Assembly (NCBI GenBank): GCA_963920665.1
Contig: OY987266.1
Coordinates: 21,502,248 to 21,566,247 of the forward strand
DNA length: 64,000 nucleotides
Origin: Straminergon stramineum
Lineage: Eukaryota > Streptophyta > Bryopsida > Hypnales > Calliergonaceae
Direction of reading: 5' to 3'
Below are positions 1 through 11,000 of this stretch, piece after piece. How positions within the stretch are numbered: the stretch's first letter is position 1; the number at the start of each line of letters is the position of its first letter. Position numbers and translations under genes: made by a program. The notes beneath the pieces are model-generated. The model was not told the DNA's origin. It was given only the letters and a program-made list of their open reading frames with translations, and did no database searches.

Positions 1-1200
1 CAATTTGTACAAGACCGTTTTCTAGTTTGCATACTACATTTGCCATTAAGACTTGTATAATCTTTTTCATTACTTTCAATAGAGTGGTGAGCAATACTTG
101 TATTGATTTTTTTAATTTTTTTTAATTTTTAATAAATTCATATGTCTAGTTACTTGTTGAATAGTAATATTTAGATTATTATATGAAGACATAAATTTTT
201 TGACTATTTCGATATTAGTTAAACATGGATTTTTCATTAAATTTTTTTATTTTATCATTCATTTCAACTAACCAATATATCCTTTTAGATTTTTTAATGT
301 CATGATTTATATTGTAACAATTATTGAATGTGATAGGATTTTCAAAGTAAATATTACGTTTACATTAATTATTTTTTGAATTGGTTAAAAGATTGAATTT
401 GGTATTTATATCATTTTTTGTTTCTGATTGTGTTAAGTTTGTTTTACGTCTTGAATTCCATTGAGTTTGCATTTGTTCTTCTATTGATTCTTTAAAATTA
501 ATGTCTTCATATTCTTAATCCAAATCTATAATATCATTTTGCGTTGTTTCAATTGATATTTGAACATGTGTTAAACCATCTAAAACTTCAATTGGTTCAA
601 AATGTCTACTTTTGAAAGCTAAATGCAATGTTTCATTATTAAATTCTCTACCAAAAGTACTAAAAATTATTCCATTTAAAAAATTCCAAATACTAATTTG
701 TTTTTTCAAATAATTAGATATCCACTTAATTGCAATAAAATCACCCCACAATACTCCAATAGTAGCACTTATTGACATTTTCTCTATATATTGATCTTCA
801 TTTAAAACTACTCAATTTTGCCAATCATGTAGAAAAGATTCATTTCATTCCATTGATCAAGTTTTACATGCCTTTGGAGTATTCATTGCTAAACATTGTT
901 TTAAATGGTGCATTACGTTTATTCGCAAATTTGTTGATGATTATGATTCAATATATCATAGTAAGTATGCAATAGAATCAAATAAACAATCTCCTACATT
1001 ATATTTGTAACTTGTATTGCGTCGAAGATTATAACATTTCAATTTCTCATCTAATTTTGCGATGCCATCATACAAATACAAAATTTTCCACAAATTATAC
1101 AAACCTATACAAAATCATTATAGTAAAAATTTACAAATATACAAATATATCTGCAAAAGCAATGTAAAAATATGAATTTAATAAAACAAATTTATTGAAA
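1..1200 (-). repeat. Copy A of an inverted duplication carrying an OTU-protease relic
   Basis: Read on the minus strand, this stretch is recognisably similar along its length to the plus strand at about 7600-8720. Shared landmarks include an AT-rich leader with tatttgtatatttgtaa, the OTU-like coding part, and a downstream block containing a peptide beginning LNGK. The two copies are diverged and differ by many small indels. The similarity runs to base 1, so the duplicated unit probably continues beyond the window. I infer fragments of the same mobile element in opposite orientation. Confidence 0.6.
515..1035 (-). pseudogene. OTU-like cysteine protease domain, decayed (copy A)
   Basis: Translated pieces on the minus strand rebuild the order of an OTU-type deubiquitinase/protease domain. 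First comes GDCLFDSIAY, with the presumed catalytic cysteine, near 975-995. Next is YIEKMSISATIGVLWGDFIA, like the OTU W-G-x-x-I-x-I core, and last LHLAFKSRHFEPIEV, with the presumed catalytic histidine. The final 87 codons (778 to 515) are open. Upstream, the frame is broken by a frameshift and several stops, so no functional protein is made. OTU domains of this kind occur as accessory domains in some Helitrons and other transposons. It lies just downstream, on the same strand, of the RPA1-like pseudogene. The family call rests on motif order by eye, and a different papain-like fold is possible. Confidence 0.55.
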
Positions 1201-1271
1201 TGAAATTCAAATAAAAGTACAAAGTACATACAATTACTTCTTGTTTTTTTATCACTTGTATCATTCAACTT

Positions 1272-2709
1272 CTATTTCACACTTGGTCGAGAGTGTGATG
1301 GGGTTGCAATGATATTTGCAAGTTCTTCAAAAGTTGGAATGACATCCTCCACATAAGTTGGAGTGACATCTTCTACTAGAGTAGAAGAAAAAAAGGCATG
1401 CATTGAGGAGAAACAAAATCTAAACTATTATTTGCTAAAACCAGCTCACTACATGATGCTTCATCTCCATGATATTTTTCAAAACCAACTAAACGTGAAG
1501 TTGGTGTCAATTGAAACTTTCCAATGATGTGGATCTTGGATAAGATTATAATTTGTACCTTTCTTATTTCGCTCAAAAAATCTACTCCCAACATATGAAT
1601 AATAGTTGACAACCATGGTCCTTCAATAGACACTTCAATATCTCATGTATCTTGTGTATTGATTTTACCTCGAAGAAAAGTTTATTGTTCTATTGCTTGG
1701 TTGTGTTGGCAATTCTTGCAAAAAAACTCTTCAACAGATACCATAGTTACATTATTTTGCCAATTGATAAACTAAACAAATGCACTTAAAAAGGGGAACA
1801 ATTGGATTGAGAATTGATAATTCTCCAATGATCTGTAAAATTTTATATACAAATATTTCAAATTTCAAATTCAAATCAATATCAATATCAAAATATAGAA
1901 ACATTTAAAACAAAAATACACAACTCTCTAAGATTCTCAAATGAAGTACCAGAGTTTGTTACTTGGCCATGAATTTTGATCAAATGGTCATGTTTTTCTT
2001 CGTCAATGATAGGAGTCACAATTGTATAGGCTTCTGTTTTCAAAAATTGATTATATTTTGATGTTACACTTAAGTGCTTGAACATCACGAGCACACATTC
2101 TCTTTCATGAAAGCTCTCTTAAATCTTCAAATACTCCTTTTGAAAAGTATGCGTGAAGCCAACTATATCATTGTCATTATCAGTGAGTTCGTCAACAACA
2201 ACTACTTGAAATATATCTTGATAATGACCTTTGATTTCAACTACAACTACAACAAATGTAGCCATTGGAAAAGTCTCGTGACATCATTTTCTGAAATCTT
2301 TGCTAGAATCCTCCGTATAAAAAATAGGGAGGAATTCTGGGACAAATGGAGGGAAAACTGTGATACATGTAGTGGATTGAACAAAAATAACACACGGCAT
2401 GTCTCCCTTCTAGAATCTCCCAACACTTTTGGGTTTCATAGCAAAATTCTCTACCTTCACATACAACCCTGGGTGGAGTTTTGCTTGATGGTGTTCTATC
2501 AAAGGTGTACAAACGAACAATGTTATAGTTGTCAAACACTCCTTATCTATCATATCACAATGTAAATAAGCATAACCATGATCTTTTGTTCTGTTTGCAT
2601 GGATATAATCCAAAGTTCCGTAGTGGCTCAAAATCTTTCCTTCAAATGCTACATCTTGAGTGTTCTCATCTATTTGTACTACTGACAACATCCTTTTAGT
2701 ATGAGCCAT
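1272..2709 (-). pseudogene. RPA1-like multi-OB-fold protein, decayed
   Basis: One minus-strand frame runs from the ATG at 2709 to a stop at 1888, broken only by three in-frame stops (2410-2412, 2284-2286, 2119-2121) and no frameshift. It reads like the first two OB folds of replication protein A large subunit. DBD-A-like text has GLYVKVENFAMKPKS and then KGDMPCVIFVQSTTCITVFP; DBD-B-like text has VLVMFKHLSVTSKYNQFLKT. A further block (1741 to 1272, another frame) contains CKNCQ, a possible half zinc ribbon, and IHMLGVDFLSEI, like the end of DBD-C, with two stops and a T-run frameshift. RPA-like genes are carried by many plant Helitrons, and the neighbouring OTU relic fits that. A retroposed or duplicated host RPA1 is the alternative. 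No function is expected in its present state. Confidence 0.5.
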
Positions 2710-4397
2710 TGCAAATGGAGAAATGAACAAACTTACAAGTCAAAAACAAAGAAACAAAGAAGTACAAAAATGAAGAATAACAATAAGACTATGAAGAAAC
2801 TAAGATGCATAGGAAACAAAAGAAATAGTTTTGAAGCATTCTTAAGTCTAGGGTATTCTTCAAAGCCACTCTCTATCTACTACCATGACTATCGTCTAAT
2901 CTCTCTGCCATTGTCCACATACACATGTCATAAATGTCACCTAACTTAATTCCACTTCACCTAACATATTCCTTTAGAAAATAGCCTCTCCACGTAAACT
3001 AGCATCTTTGGGGGACTTCATGCAAAAAATCTCACCTTGCTTAGTAAACTTAGTAAACTAGGATGTCCATTAGATTCTTAAAAAAGGGATCTTTTTTGGA
3101 TTTATTGCAAAAGGTCTCACCTAATCTTAACTGTAGGATGCCTAATCTATATAAGTCTAATCTAACCTATATAAGTCGTAAGTCTAATCTATGTAAGCCT
3201 AACCTATTCAGAGAACTCCACACAACTTGTCAGTCTCTTGGTGCTTGTATTCCCTACTATTGTAGAACTACTAGCAAAACTTGACTATTGTAAGTACAAT
3301 GGCTATCTAGAAGCACCTCAATTACTAATGCAAAAACCTCAAAGACAAAGTTTGTACCCCTTCCTTCATCAAATGAAAGCACTAAAGTTTACCAAACTCT
3401 ACAGCTTGAAAATTCTACCGCACATTGCATTAGCTTGTGAAGTTTTAATAATGCTCAACAATAAACCCCAAAAAATCAATTTCTAAAGTTTCCCAGCCTT
3501 CTAGGACCTACTTGGAGATGATGCTTGCAGATTCTTCTTTACAAGATAGTCATAAGTATATAAACATCAAGCCTGCACATTACAACCAAAAGTTCCACCA
3601 TTTGACAAGCTTCTGTTTTTGACTCAAAAACCGCACTTGCACAATTCTAACTCAGTACTAAAAATTCAAGATAGAGCTTTACGTACACAATTTGTCCAAG
3701 TTCGAGGTGGAGTGGAACCAGTTGGAGAAAGAGGGGTTTGACTAGTCGACCCCCCCATGGACTAGTTGTCGGGCCTTCAACGAATTGACCAAGGAAGACA
3801 TCATGCTGTCACACCTCCATGATTGTGGATTTTTAGGTTCCATGATGCACTGTGAATTCTTAGAGCGAGTTCTTCATCTTTATTGAAATTCACTCGAGAA
3901 TATCTGAAATCTTAATTTGAGCTGCTCCACATTTCAAATATGAAGAGTGATGAATAAAACCCCGGTGTCAAGCACCCAAAACACAAGTTCAGAGCTCAAT
4001 TTTGTGTTTTCAATCACATACATACACATGAGCTTCATTGTGTCAAAACAAAGTCTCCATGTGACACAATAAAAGTCAACTATTAGCATTGGTGCAAAAA
4101 ATGCAAAAAATCGGAAAGAGAAGAAGTAAGCTCAAGCTCAAGCTCCTACAACTTGGATACAAGCTCTATCATGTTCCACTCTAAGAGTAAGAACTTGGCT
4201 TTTGCAAAGTGCTAGAGAGTATCAATGCTTCTACAATTGAAAGTGCCATACTATCACTACACCATCACAGAAGAAATGAGGAAGAAACTTCTTCGGCTAC
4301 ATCAAGTGCACGTTGAGGTCTGCCAACATCCCCATTCCAACCAAATCCTAACCACACCCTAACCACATTTGAAAATGTGAATGCAGATCATATCATG
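2710..4397. other. Gene-free AT-rich spacer
   Basis: I see no supportable gene. The only local structure is a short degenerate tandem repeat of ctaatctatataagt-like units at about 3139-3212. Confidence 0.4.
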
Positions 4398-4637
4398 GAG
4401 TGTGAATGCGGTTGTAGATAGGATTTGGAGTTTCACATACCAAAGTTGATGCACAGTCGATGCCATAGTCTCTGTCCAATGGACAGAGCCAATAAACCAA
4501 CACTCCTCGTCAGGCTTCACCTTCCTCGTCAACCTATTTATTGGCTCTATCCTTTGGACAAAGACTATGGCATTGACTCTGCATCAACTTTGGTTTATGA
4601 GAGTCCAAATCCTATCTACAACTGCATTTACACTGCA
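4398..4637. repeat. Long hairpin (inverted repeat, about 100-bp arms)
   Basis: The left arm, about 4398-4496, and the right arm, about 4537-4637, are reverse complements with few mismatches. Both contain gttgtagataggatttgga, ccaaagttgatgca, tgccatagtct and gagccaataaa. The loop is only about 40 bp and carries a small direct repeat (cctcgtca). The arms are long, near-perfect and closely spaced, so a transcript would fold into one extended duplex. It could be a foldback MITE or a young MIRNA/siRNA hairpin formed by inverted duplication. No target-site duplication was found. Confidence 0.8.
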
Positions 4638-4741
4638 CAAACTCTCAATCACATTGTAGAATGTGTATGGGGTCAAACTGGCTTGACCCCACCGTGCACT
4701 AAACGCAGAATTTTGCACTTCATTCATTCTGCAATGCCTCA

Positions 4742-5040
4742 GAGTCATGGTGGGTTGCAGCGATGCTGGTGATGACACTTGCGGCTCTTATGGCATTTAC
4801 GTTTGTGATGAACCTTGAAGGTGAAAAAAGGAAGTTGCCACCAAGACCGGAATTGTTGCCATTGATTGGAAATGTACGCCAACTAGGCGAGCTCCCTCAT
4901 CAAACTCTCTGGCACATGGCAGAGAAATTAGGACCCATCATGTACCTGCGCATGGGCGCAAACCCCTTTAGTGATCAGTTCCACAACTGATGTGACCCTG
5001 GAGTTTTTCAAGGTGTGAAGCAAGAGTCGATACTCAGTCA
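4742..5040 (+). pseudogene. Cytochrome P450 N-terminal fragment, frameshifted
   Basis: From the ATG at 4763 the frame gives a hydrophobic membrane anchor (about residues 1-17). The proline-rich hinge KLPPRPELLPLIGN follows, then QLGELPHQTLWHMAEKLGPI and MYLRMGANP, the standard start of a plant microsomal P450. The next residues change frame after MGANP and stop at 4990. The following codons in the shifted frame (VISSTTDVTLEFFK) resume the expected P450 text, so about two bases have been lost. Nothing of the rest of a roughly 500-residue enzyme, including the I-helix, ExxR or haem-cysteine motifs, is visible downstream. It is a dead 5' fragment lying immediately 3' of the long hairpin. The subfamily is not assignable. 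Confidence 0.75.
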
Positions 5041-5225
5041 ATAGCTTCCATTTTTGTTAAATTAGGGTTACAATTTTGTGGAGGATTTTATTAATGTTCT
5101 TGTTGTGATGTGGTAGTGTTTCGTAATCTGTTTATTAGGTGCTCAAATCTTATTCAATTGGATTTTTTTAATCCTCTGTGATGTAAGGTTTTCGATGTTG
5201 AATATGTCTACATTAAGGTTTCTAT

Positions 5226-6656
5226 TCAGTGGAGGATTTATTTGCGGGAAATGGAAGAACCGGTGAAGTTGGTCGGTGACGAAGCAAACTGCCCTCATGT
5301 TGGTGAGTATCACGAGTGTTTTATTTACCTTGTTCTAATTTGGTGATTTATTTTGTTTTTGGAACCTCAATGTAGAGGAATGTGGTTTCAAGTATTGAGT
5401 TTCTAAGGCACCATACAAATTATACATCCATGGCAGTCAAACTGTTCTTGCAACGACTGAATTGAAAGCGAGCCTGCGTTTCCCAAGATTTAATCTCAAT
5501 TCAACCCGGTTCTCATTTTAGTGCTTATTGAAAAGAGTATTGGATCAATCTAGGTGCTTCACAACTTTCGTCTACATGGTGTTTTCACACTACATTTAAC
5601 TAGTCTGCATGGCTTTGGAGAAGTTTGAGCTATCGTTGCTTTGGATTCTCCCTCACTAGTAATTTTGCACTTGATTTAACTAGCTAGTGGTGTTCTTTCT
5701 GGACATTATCAATACTTAATAGTGTCTAGGAGCGTATACTAAATTCATTGGAAGTAGGTATCTACATTTCATTTTGGTGAATCCCCCGGAAATCTTACCA
5801 GGTGTGGTCTTCCTTGTAGAATCAAAGAAGCAAATGACAACGTGAGAAAGTGGGGAAAATTGGCTCATTTTGGTACATCATCCGTAGTTATGACAAATTG
5901 TGAACAAGTGATCTTTTGGTCTTCCAAGTTAGATCTTCAAAATTGTTTTGAATTATTTTCAAATCTTCATGACAAATCAACAATTTCTATGAAAGAAAAT
6001 TGCTTTTTGCACCTTTCCTAGGTAATAAAAATCTACATGTAAAATTGCTTCCTACATGTGAACTCATTGTTTCAAAATTGCATAGTGAGCATTCTTGAGA
6101 TGCAAGACAATATCGACGTTAATGAAAGTCTCATTGTTTACATCTATTGTAGTTTACCATACCGTTTAGACTATAATATTGTGATGCTTCCAAGTATATC
6201 GCTTAGATCATTGTCGATGTAGTGTTCTTAATCCAATTTGCTTGAATGTTAGTCTTTTGTTGTGTTACTGTGGCAAAATGGAGGGCCTCCATAGATTGAA
6301 TTGCAAAAGCCAGCCCCTTAACCCATTTCACGAGTATTTTCATCAATTGTTCTCGTCTACATTTCTTACAAGGTATTTTTATAAAATTTGTACTTGACTC
6401 ATTACTTCAAAGAACTTAGTAGATGGAATGTTTAGTCTGGTGACTTAGACATGATAATTTTCTTTAACAATATGGTTTATTCTTGACATGGTCCAATTTT
6501 GGGTATATGCTCTCAAAAGAAAATCACTCTAAACAAGTTTGTTTTAATTAATGTTTTTGGAATGGAGCTTGTTCTTGCAGGAAGTGAAGGGGCCTTATCA
6601 TTCTTTGGGATCTCCAAAGAGGAAGAAATTTTGTTGCATTTGTTACAACAGGAGAG
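5226..6656 (+). other. Two exon-like segments of an unrecognised gene
   Basis: Segment 1 follows an acceptor-like ttctattcag and contains an ATG at 5251 opening MEEPVKLVGDEANCPHV. It ends at a good donor (GTTG then GTGAGT, near 5301). Segment 2 lies after ttcttgcag at 6581 and reads EGALSFFGISKEEEILLHLL before a donor-like GAGAG-GTATTT at 6656. The two join in phase across a GT-AG intron of about 1.3 kb. I find no convincing later exon and do not recognise the product. It may be the 5' end of a gene fragment or a chance combination. The P450 remnant lies immediately upstream and shows no link to it. Confidence 0.25.
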
Positions 6657-7599
6657 GTATTTGATGCTTTGAGTCCTTACATGCAAACAACAATCTTTCC
6701 AAACATTTTTTGAACCCTGAATCCAAAATGAGATGACCAAAGGTGGCTTTTACTTTGATTACTAGGATAGGCCTAGATTTAGGTTCTCCACAAGCGTTCC
6801 AACCATTGTCAATTCAATGATTTGTGCTAATTGTAAAAATTGACTTATTCTCTTGAAATTTGATATTTTGGAATTGTATTTTAGCTTAGCACAAAATAAA
6901 TGTGCACAATTTTAGATGGCGCAAGGTTTTAGCTTTGTCAATCTAGATTTTTTGAATTTTGTGGGTGAGGCATATTGTTGGGTTTGTATTAGCTCGAGTA
7001 GTTGTTTTTGCACTATGGTGACACAACTTTGTTTGGTTGTAGATTTTTGGTCACGAAGAAATCATAGCTATGATGTTGAAATTTTTGGGTTAGTTGGAAT
7101 ATTCATTTCTTTTGCAATTATCTCAATAGGTATGAAGGCTAACCTTTGTAAGAGTTCAGCCTTTTGAGAGGGATTGAACCTCCTATTCAAATTTTGTCTT
7201 TTGCATTAAGGCTCCATATTCATGGAAAAAGAAGAGGTCATCTTAGAATTGATTCTTGAGTAGGATCTCCAATATGATTGATTCTCTTCTACCGTTTTGA
7301 CTTTAGGATGTGTATATCTTATTTGTTCCTTTTGACTTTGTCTTGTTTTCTCTATAATTCTATATTTTCATTGAATTGTAGACTAATTGATTGTTTCTAT
7401 TTGGGTGTTCTTTGAGAATTGAGATTAAATTTTGTCTTTGTGTTCTATTTTAAAAAATCTAATGAAGATATAGTTTATGCACATCACATCCTTAACAAAG
7501 TGTAACGCAAAAGTTAAATAATATAGTTGATAAGAAAAATAAGAAGTGATTGTATTTGGCTTATATTTGAATTTCAATTCCATAGTTTGTTATATCAAA
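6657..7599. other. Spacer, nothing recognised
   Basis: This is AT-rich sequence. An 83-codon open frame at 6916-7167 looks like random hydrophobic translation and has no motif I recognise. Confidence 0.35.
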
Positions 7600-8720
7600 C
7601 TAACATTTTTACATTGTTTTGAAGGTATATTTGTATATTTGTAATTTAGCAACTTTGTATAGATTTGTACAATTTGTGGAAAAATTTGTATTTGATATGT
7701 CATATGTCAAAATACTTCATTTTAAAATTATATATATACCCATATAAATATATATTATACGGAGTAATAAAATTAGATGAAAAATTGAATGTTATTAGAA
7801 TGTTATAATCTCCAATACAATATAGGTTACAATATAATGTACAAGGTTATTTATTTGATTTTGTCGTATACTTTCAAGAATATATTCAATCAATAAATAT
7901 TTTTAAAGAAGCATAATGTATCATTTAAAACAATGTTTACTTATGAACTATCTAAAAGCATATACAATTTAATTAATGGAATTATAGGAATTTTTTTAGC
8001 ATAATTTACATAATGAACCAATTTGAAAAGAAGATTTATATATAGAAAAAATGACAATAGATACAACTATTGGTGGATTATGGGTCATTTTTTGGCAATT
8101 AAGTGGATATCTAATTAGTGAAAAAATTTAATTAGTTTTTGGAATCAAAAAATAGAATAATATGTAATACTTTTGGTGGGAAATTTAATAATAAAACTTT
8201 GCATATAGCTTCTAAGAAAAATCATTTTGAACTGGTTGAAGTTTTAGATAGTTTTGTATATCAACTACAACAATGTAAAATAACATTATAGATTTGATTT
8301 CACACTAATAAGACAAGAGTTACAAGAGAATTAGTACAAGAACAAATGTAAACATAATGGACTTTAGAACTAATATTTAATTTGAAAATCCTACTAAAAT
8401 CAATAATTGTTACAATGTGAGTTATGAAATGAAAACATTTAAAAGGATATTGGTGAATTGAAATAAATGTAAAATGACAAATTTAATGAAAAACCTATGC
8501 TTAACTAATATAGAAATAGTAGAAAAATTATGTCCTTACATATGAATTTAAATATTATCATTCAAGAAATAATTAAAACAAGTTAATCTCTTAAAATTGA
8601 AACTATGAAAAAAATATAAATGTTGTTTGCATTTTTATTTAAAATAATAAAAATGATTTTGCAAATCTTAATGGCAAAAGTAATATTGAATATAGCAGTC
8701 AATCTTATACAAATTTAAAA
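7600..8720 (+). repeat. Copy B of the inverted duplication
   Basis: This plus-strand copy matches the minus strand of 1-1200 in order: the AT-rich leader, the OTU-like block and the LNGK block. It is more degraded than copy A. It leads on the same strand towards the Helitron-like fragment near 10.75 kb. Confidence 0.6.
7815..8265 (+). pseudogene. OTU-like cysteine protease domain, decayed (copy B)
   Basis: The frame broken by stops and shifts still gives NTFGGKFNNKTLHIASKKNH followed by FELVEVLD near 8175-8260. This is collinear with STFGREFNNETLHLAFKSRH of copy A. The N-terminal active-site region reads YNVQGYLFDF where copy A reads YNVGDCLFDS, so the presumed catalytic cysteine has been replaced by tyrosine. 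The W-G core region is frameshifted. No protein can be made from it. Same family and caveats as copy A. Confidence 0.5.
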
Positions 8721-9601
8721 AAACATGATTTTTATTTTTAAACAATTCTAAATGATTTTAAAATATGAAATTTTAAAATAAAGCAAATCATGTTTTGGAA
8801 CTTTTCTAAAATAGTAAACTAACAAATAATCAAGTTAGAAAATTTTTAAAGTATATAAAATATAAACGAAAAATTAAAATAGAGAAAATACTACACAATT
8901 CGAAGGTATAAAAACATTTTCATTGTAGACAATGTTATACAAAATCAAATACAAACTAAAGCAGTTGAATAAGTGAAACTTCAAACTATTTTAACGATGT
9001 TCAGAGAATTTTTTTGACATGTAAACAAGATAGTTAAAATCACTCAAGTTTTGAAGCATTAAAAAATAATAAAATAAATATACAATTTAATTAATTAAAA
9101 AGGGGAAAAAAATTCCTAGATCACTATCTAGTATCTACAACTAGAAAAATATTTTATTCTTTTCTAAAAAGAAATAAATGATATACCAATTTATGTGCAT
9201 TAAGTATGCCAAAGATTACTATTTTTTTAACTTTGTAGTATATTGACATTTATATTGCAACAAAACTATCAAATATTTATTACAATGTGAGTTTACCAAA
9301 TTTATAAATGAATCATTGAATATTTGCTATCAATGGTTAAATGCTATGAAGAAAAATAAATCCCATCATAATTTTCACATAATAATACAATTAGAAATTT
9401 GATTATAACAATTGTAAAGCTACTTATTATTTTAGAAGAAAGATTAATTACGCCATAACAAGCTTTTGCACAAAATTTATAAGTTACATTAGATCTTATA
9501 AAACACCATTTTACATATATACTTTTGTATTTGAAAATGTACACCTGAATGTAATTGTGTTAGCACTAAAAGATTTTTGGAATACTCTATTATGTAGAGA
9601 A
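8721..9601. other. Very AT-rich spacer, possible decayed element interior
   Basis: No gene is visible. Short peptides are interrupted by stops every few codons. By position it lies between the OTU relic and the Helitron-like fragment on the same strand, so it may be the eroded linker between them, but sequence similarity does not show this. Confidence 0.3.
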
Positions 9602-9605
9602 TTAA

Positions 9606-10547
9606 CCCCTAAAGGTATTTGACTATGTTTTCACCAAAAACGCTCCAAAACTGTCATCTCTAGTACAAGTACCAAATTTTAGAAAAAAATACATTTTTGG
9701 ACAAATGTAACCGTAGGATCTTGTATTAAGCTGGTTTGGAAAGATGTGGTAAGAATTTCAGAAATTTCCACCGTTTGGATTGCAAGATATTAGCATTTGA
9801 AGTGACAAAAAGCCATTTTTTGGCCCTGCAAAAATCCGGGCAGATGCACTGCACAAGGTTAGATCATTATGAAAAATGTTCAAAATGGTTGTAACTCTTT
9901 GGATTCATTCTTCAAGTCATGTTGGCTACATGCTTGAAAATTTTTAGATCATTTAGAATTGTACAACATATAGGAAAAAAATAGTAAGATGAAAGAAGTA
10001 GAGAATGATTCAAAATACTAAATTGTTAATAATTTATTTATGGAATTGAAAAATGCCAATTCCAATGGTGAAATTGTTTTCATAAACAATCTACACTTCA
10101 CGTGTTTTTTTTTCCAGAAATATTAAAAATTGAGTGAAATAAAGGTCTTCAAAGTTTATTTTAAAGTAGAAATTCCAATACTACCCACAAACTACCCACA
10201 AATAAAACTCTTCATAACTTTCATCTATAAATCAAAATGGAATGATTCAAAGCTTTCCATGTATATAAAAATCAGGAAAATAAATTTCAAATTTTTATTT
10301 TAAAAAAAAGGGATTTTTAAAGAAGTTTTTTTTGCTGCCTGAGCTACCCGCCGAGCAATGAAAACAACATATCATACAATAACTTTTTAACCATGTATTC
10401 AAAAGTTATGAAAATTGTTGGGTCGTAAAGCTACTCCTTGGGCACATGTTGTGTGAAAATTTCAAAGAAAAAAAATAAAAAGTCCACTCGTAGTGAGCTG
10501 CCCGGAATCGCTATGTTGCCAAAAAACACCATTTGGTGCTTTAGGGG
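9606..10547. mobile_element. Non-autonomous TTAA-flanked element, 942 bp
   Basis: The terminal inverted repeats CCCCTAAAG are flanked on both sides by TTAA (9602-9605 and 10548-10551). The outer 9 bp match exactly. Inside them, imperfect similarity continues (ggtatttgactatg against gcaccaaatgg). The interior has no coding capacity, but includes an inverted pair, atccgggcag and ctgcccgga. TTAA targets with CCC-starting ends are typical of piggyBac. A TA target with ACCCCTAAAG ends (Tc1/mariner type) is equally compatible, because TTAA is palindromic. A 71-bp relative lies at 56147. This element interrupts the OTU/Helitron-like relic. Confidence 0.6.
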
Positions 10548-10609
10548 TTAAATTGATTTGAATTCATCCATTATAGAATAGTTTGTTTGCTATACATTTG
10601 TAAACAGAA

Positions 10610-11000
10610 ATTGAAAATGATATTTTTGAAGATGACATTGCAAATCAAAACAATTTGAAGAAGAAATAGAAGATTTTTTTACAGAAAAAATAGTGCATAA
10701 TATTTTAGATTATGAAATTGTATAAAATTATGATTAAAAATCATTGGTATGCAAATGGTTTATTTATTGCACCTAGTGAAGAATGTCATCCTAAAGGAAT
10801 CTTCAAAGATAAACATAGTAAAGAACTTAATTTTTCAACATCATTTTGTGGTCTTTGTACATCTTTGAAATGACAAAATATATAATAATTTCTCTAATCT
10901 TAAAATGGAAAAATGGAAAATATTTTGCAAAAATCCTTATTTTGCTTCAGATATTCAAAACATTGATTACAAAGTACAAAGTCTTCTCCAAAATAGATGA
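10610..11000 (+). pseudogene. Helitron-like N-terminal region, decayed fragment
   Basis: A readable stretch at about 10739-10870 gives NHWYANGLFIAPSEECHPKG followed by IFKDKHSKELNFSTSFCG. It resembles the conserved block near the start of Helitron/Helentron Rep-helicase proteins, of the type 'GLFIAPGE..PL..F.D...EEL.FPT.F.G'. A shifted frame further on reads KMEKWKIFCKNPYF then ASDIQNIDYKVQSLLQN, in the place where those proteins have a W/Y-rich linker. Stops and frameshifts occur before and after. No Rep HUH or helicase Walker motif follows, so only the entry region survives. It sits in the same orientation as OTU copy B, 2.4 kb upstream, with a 942-bp transposon between them. Confidence 0.4.
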
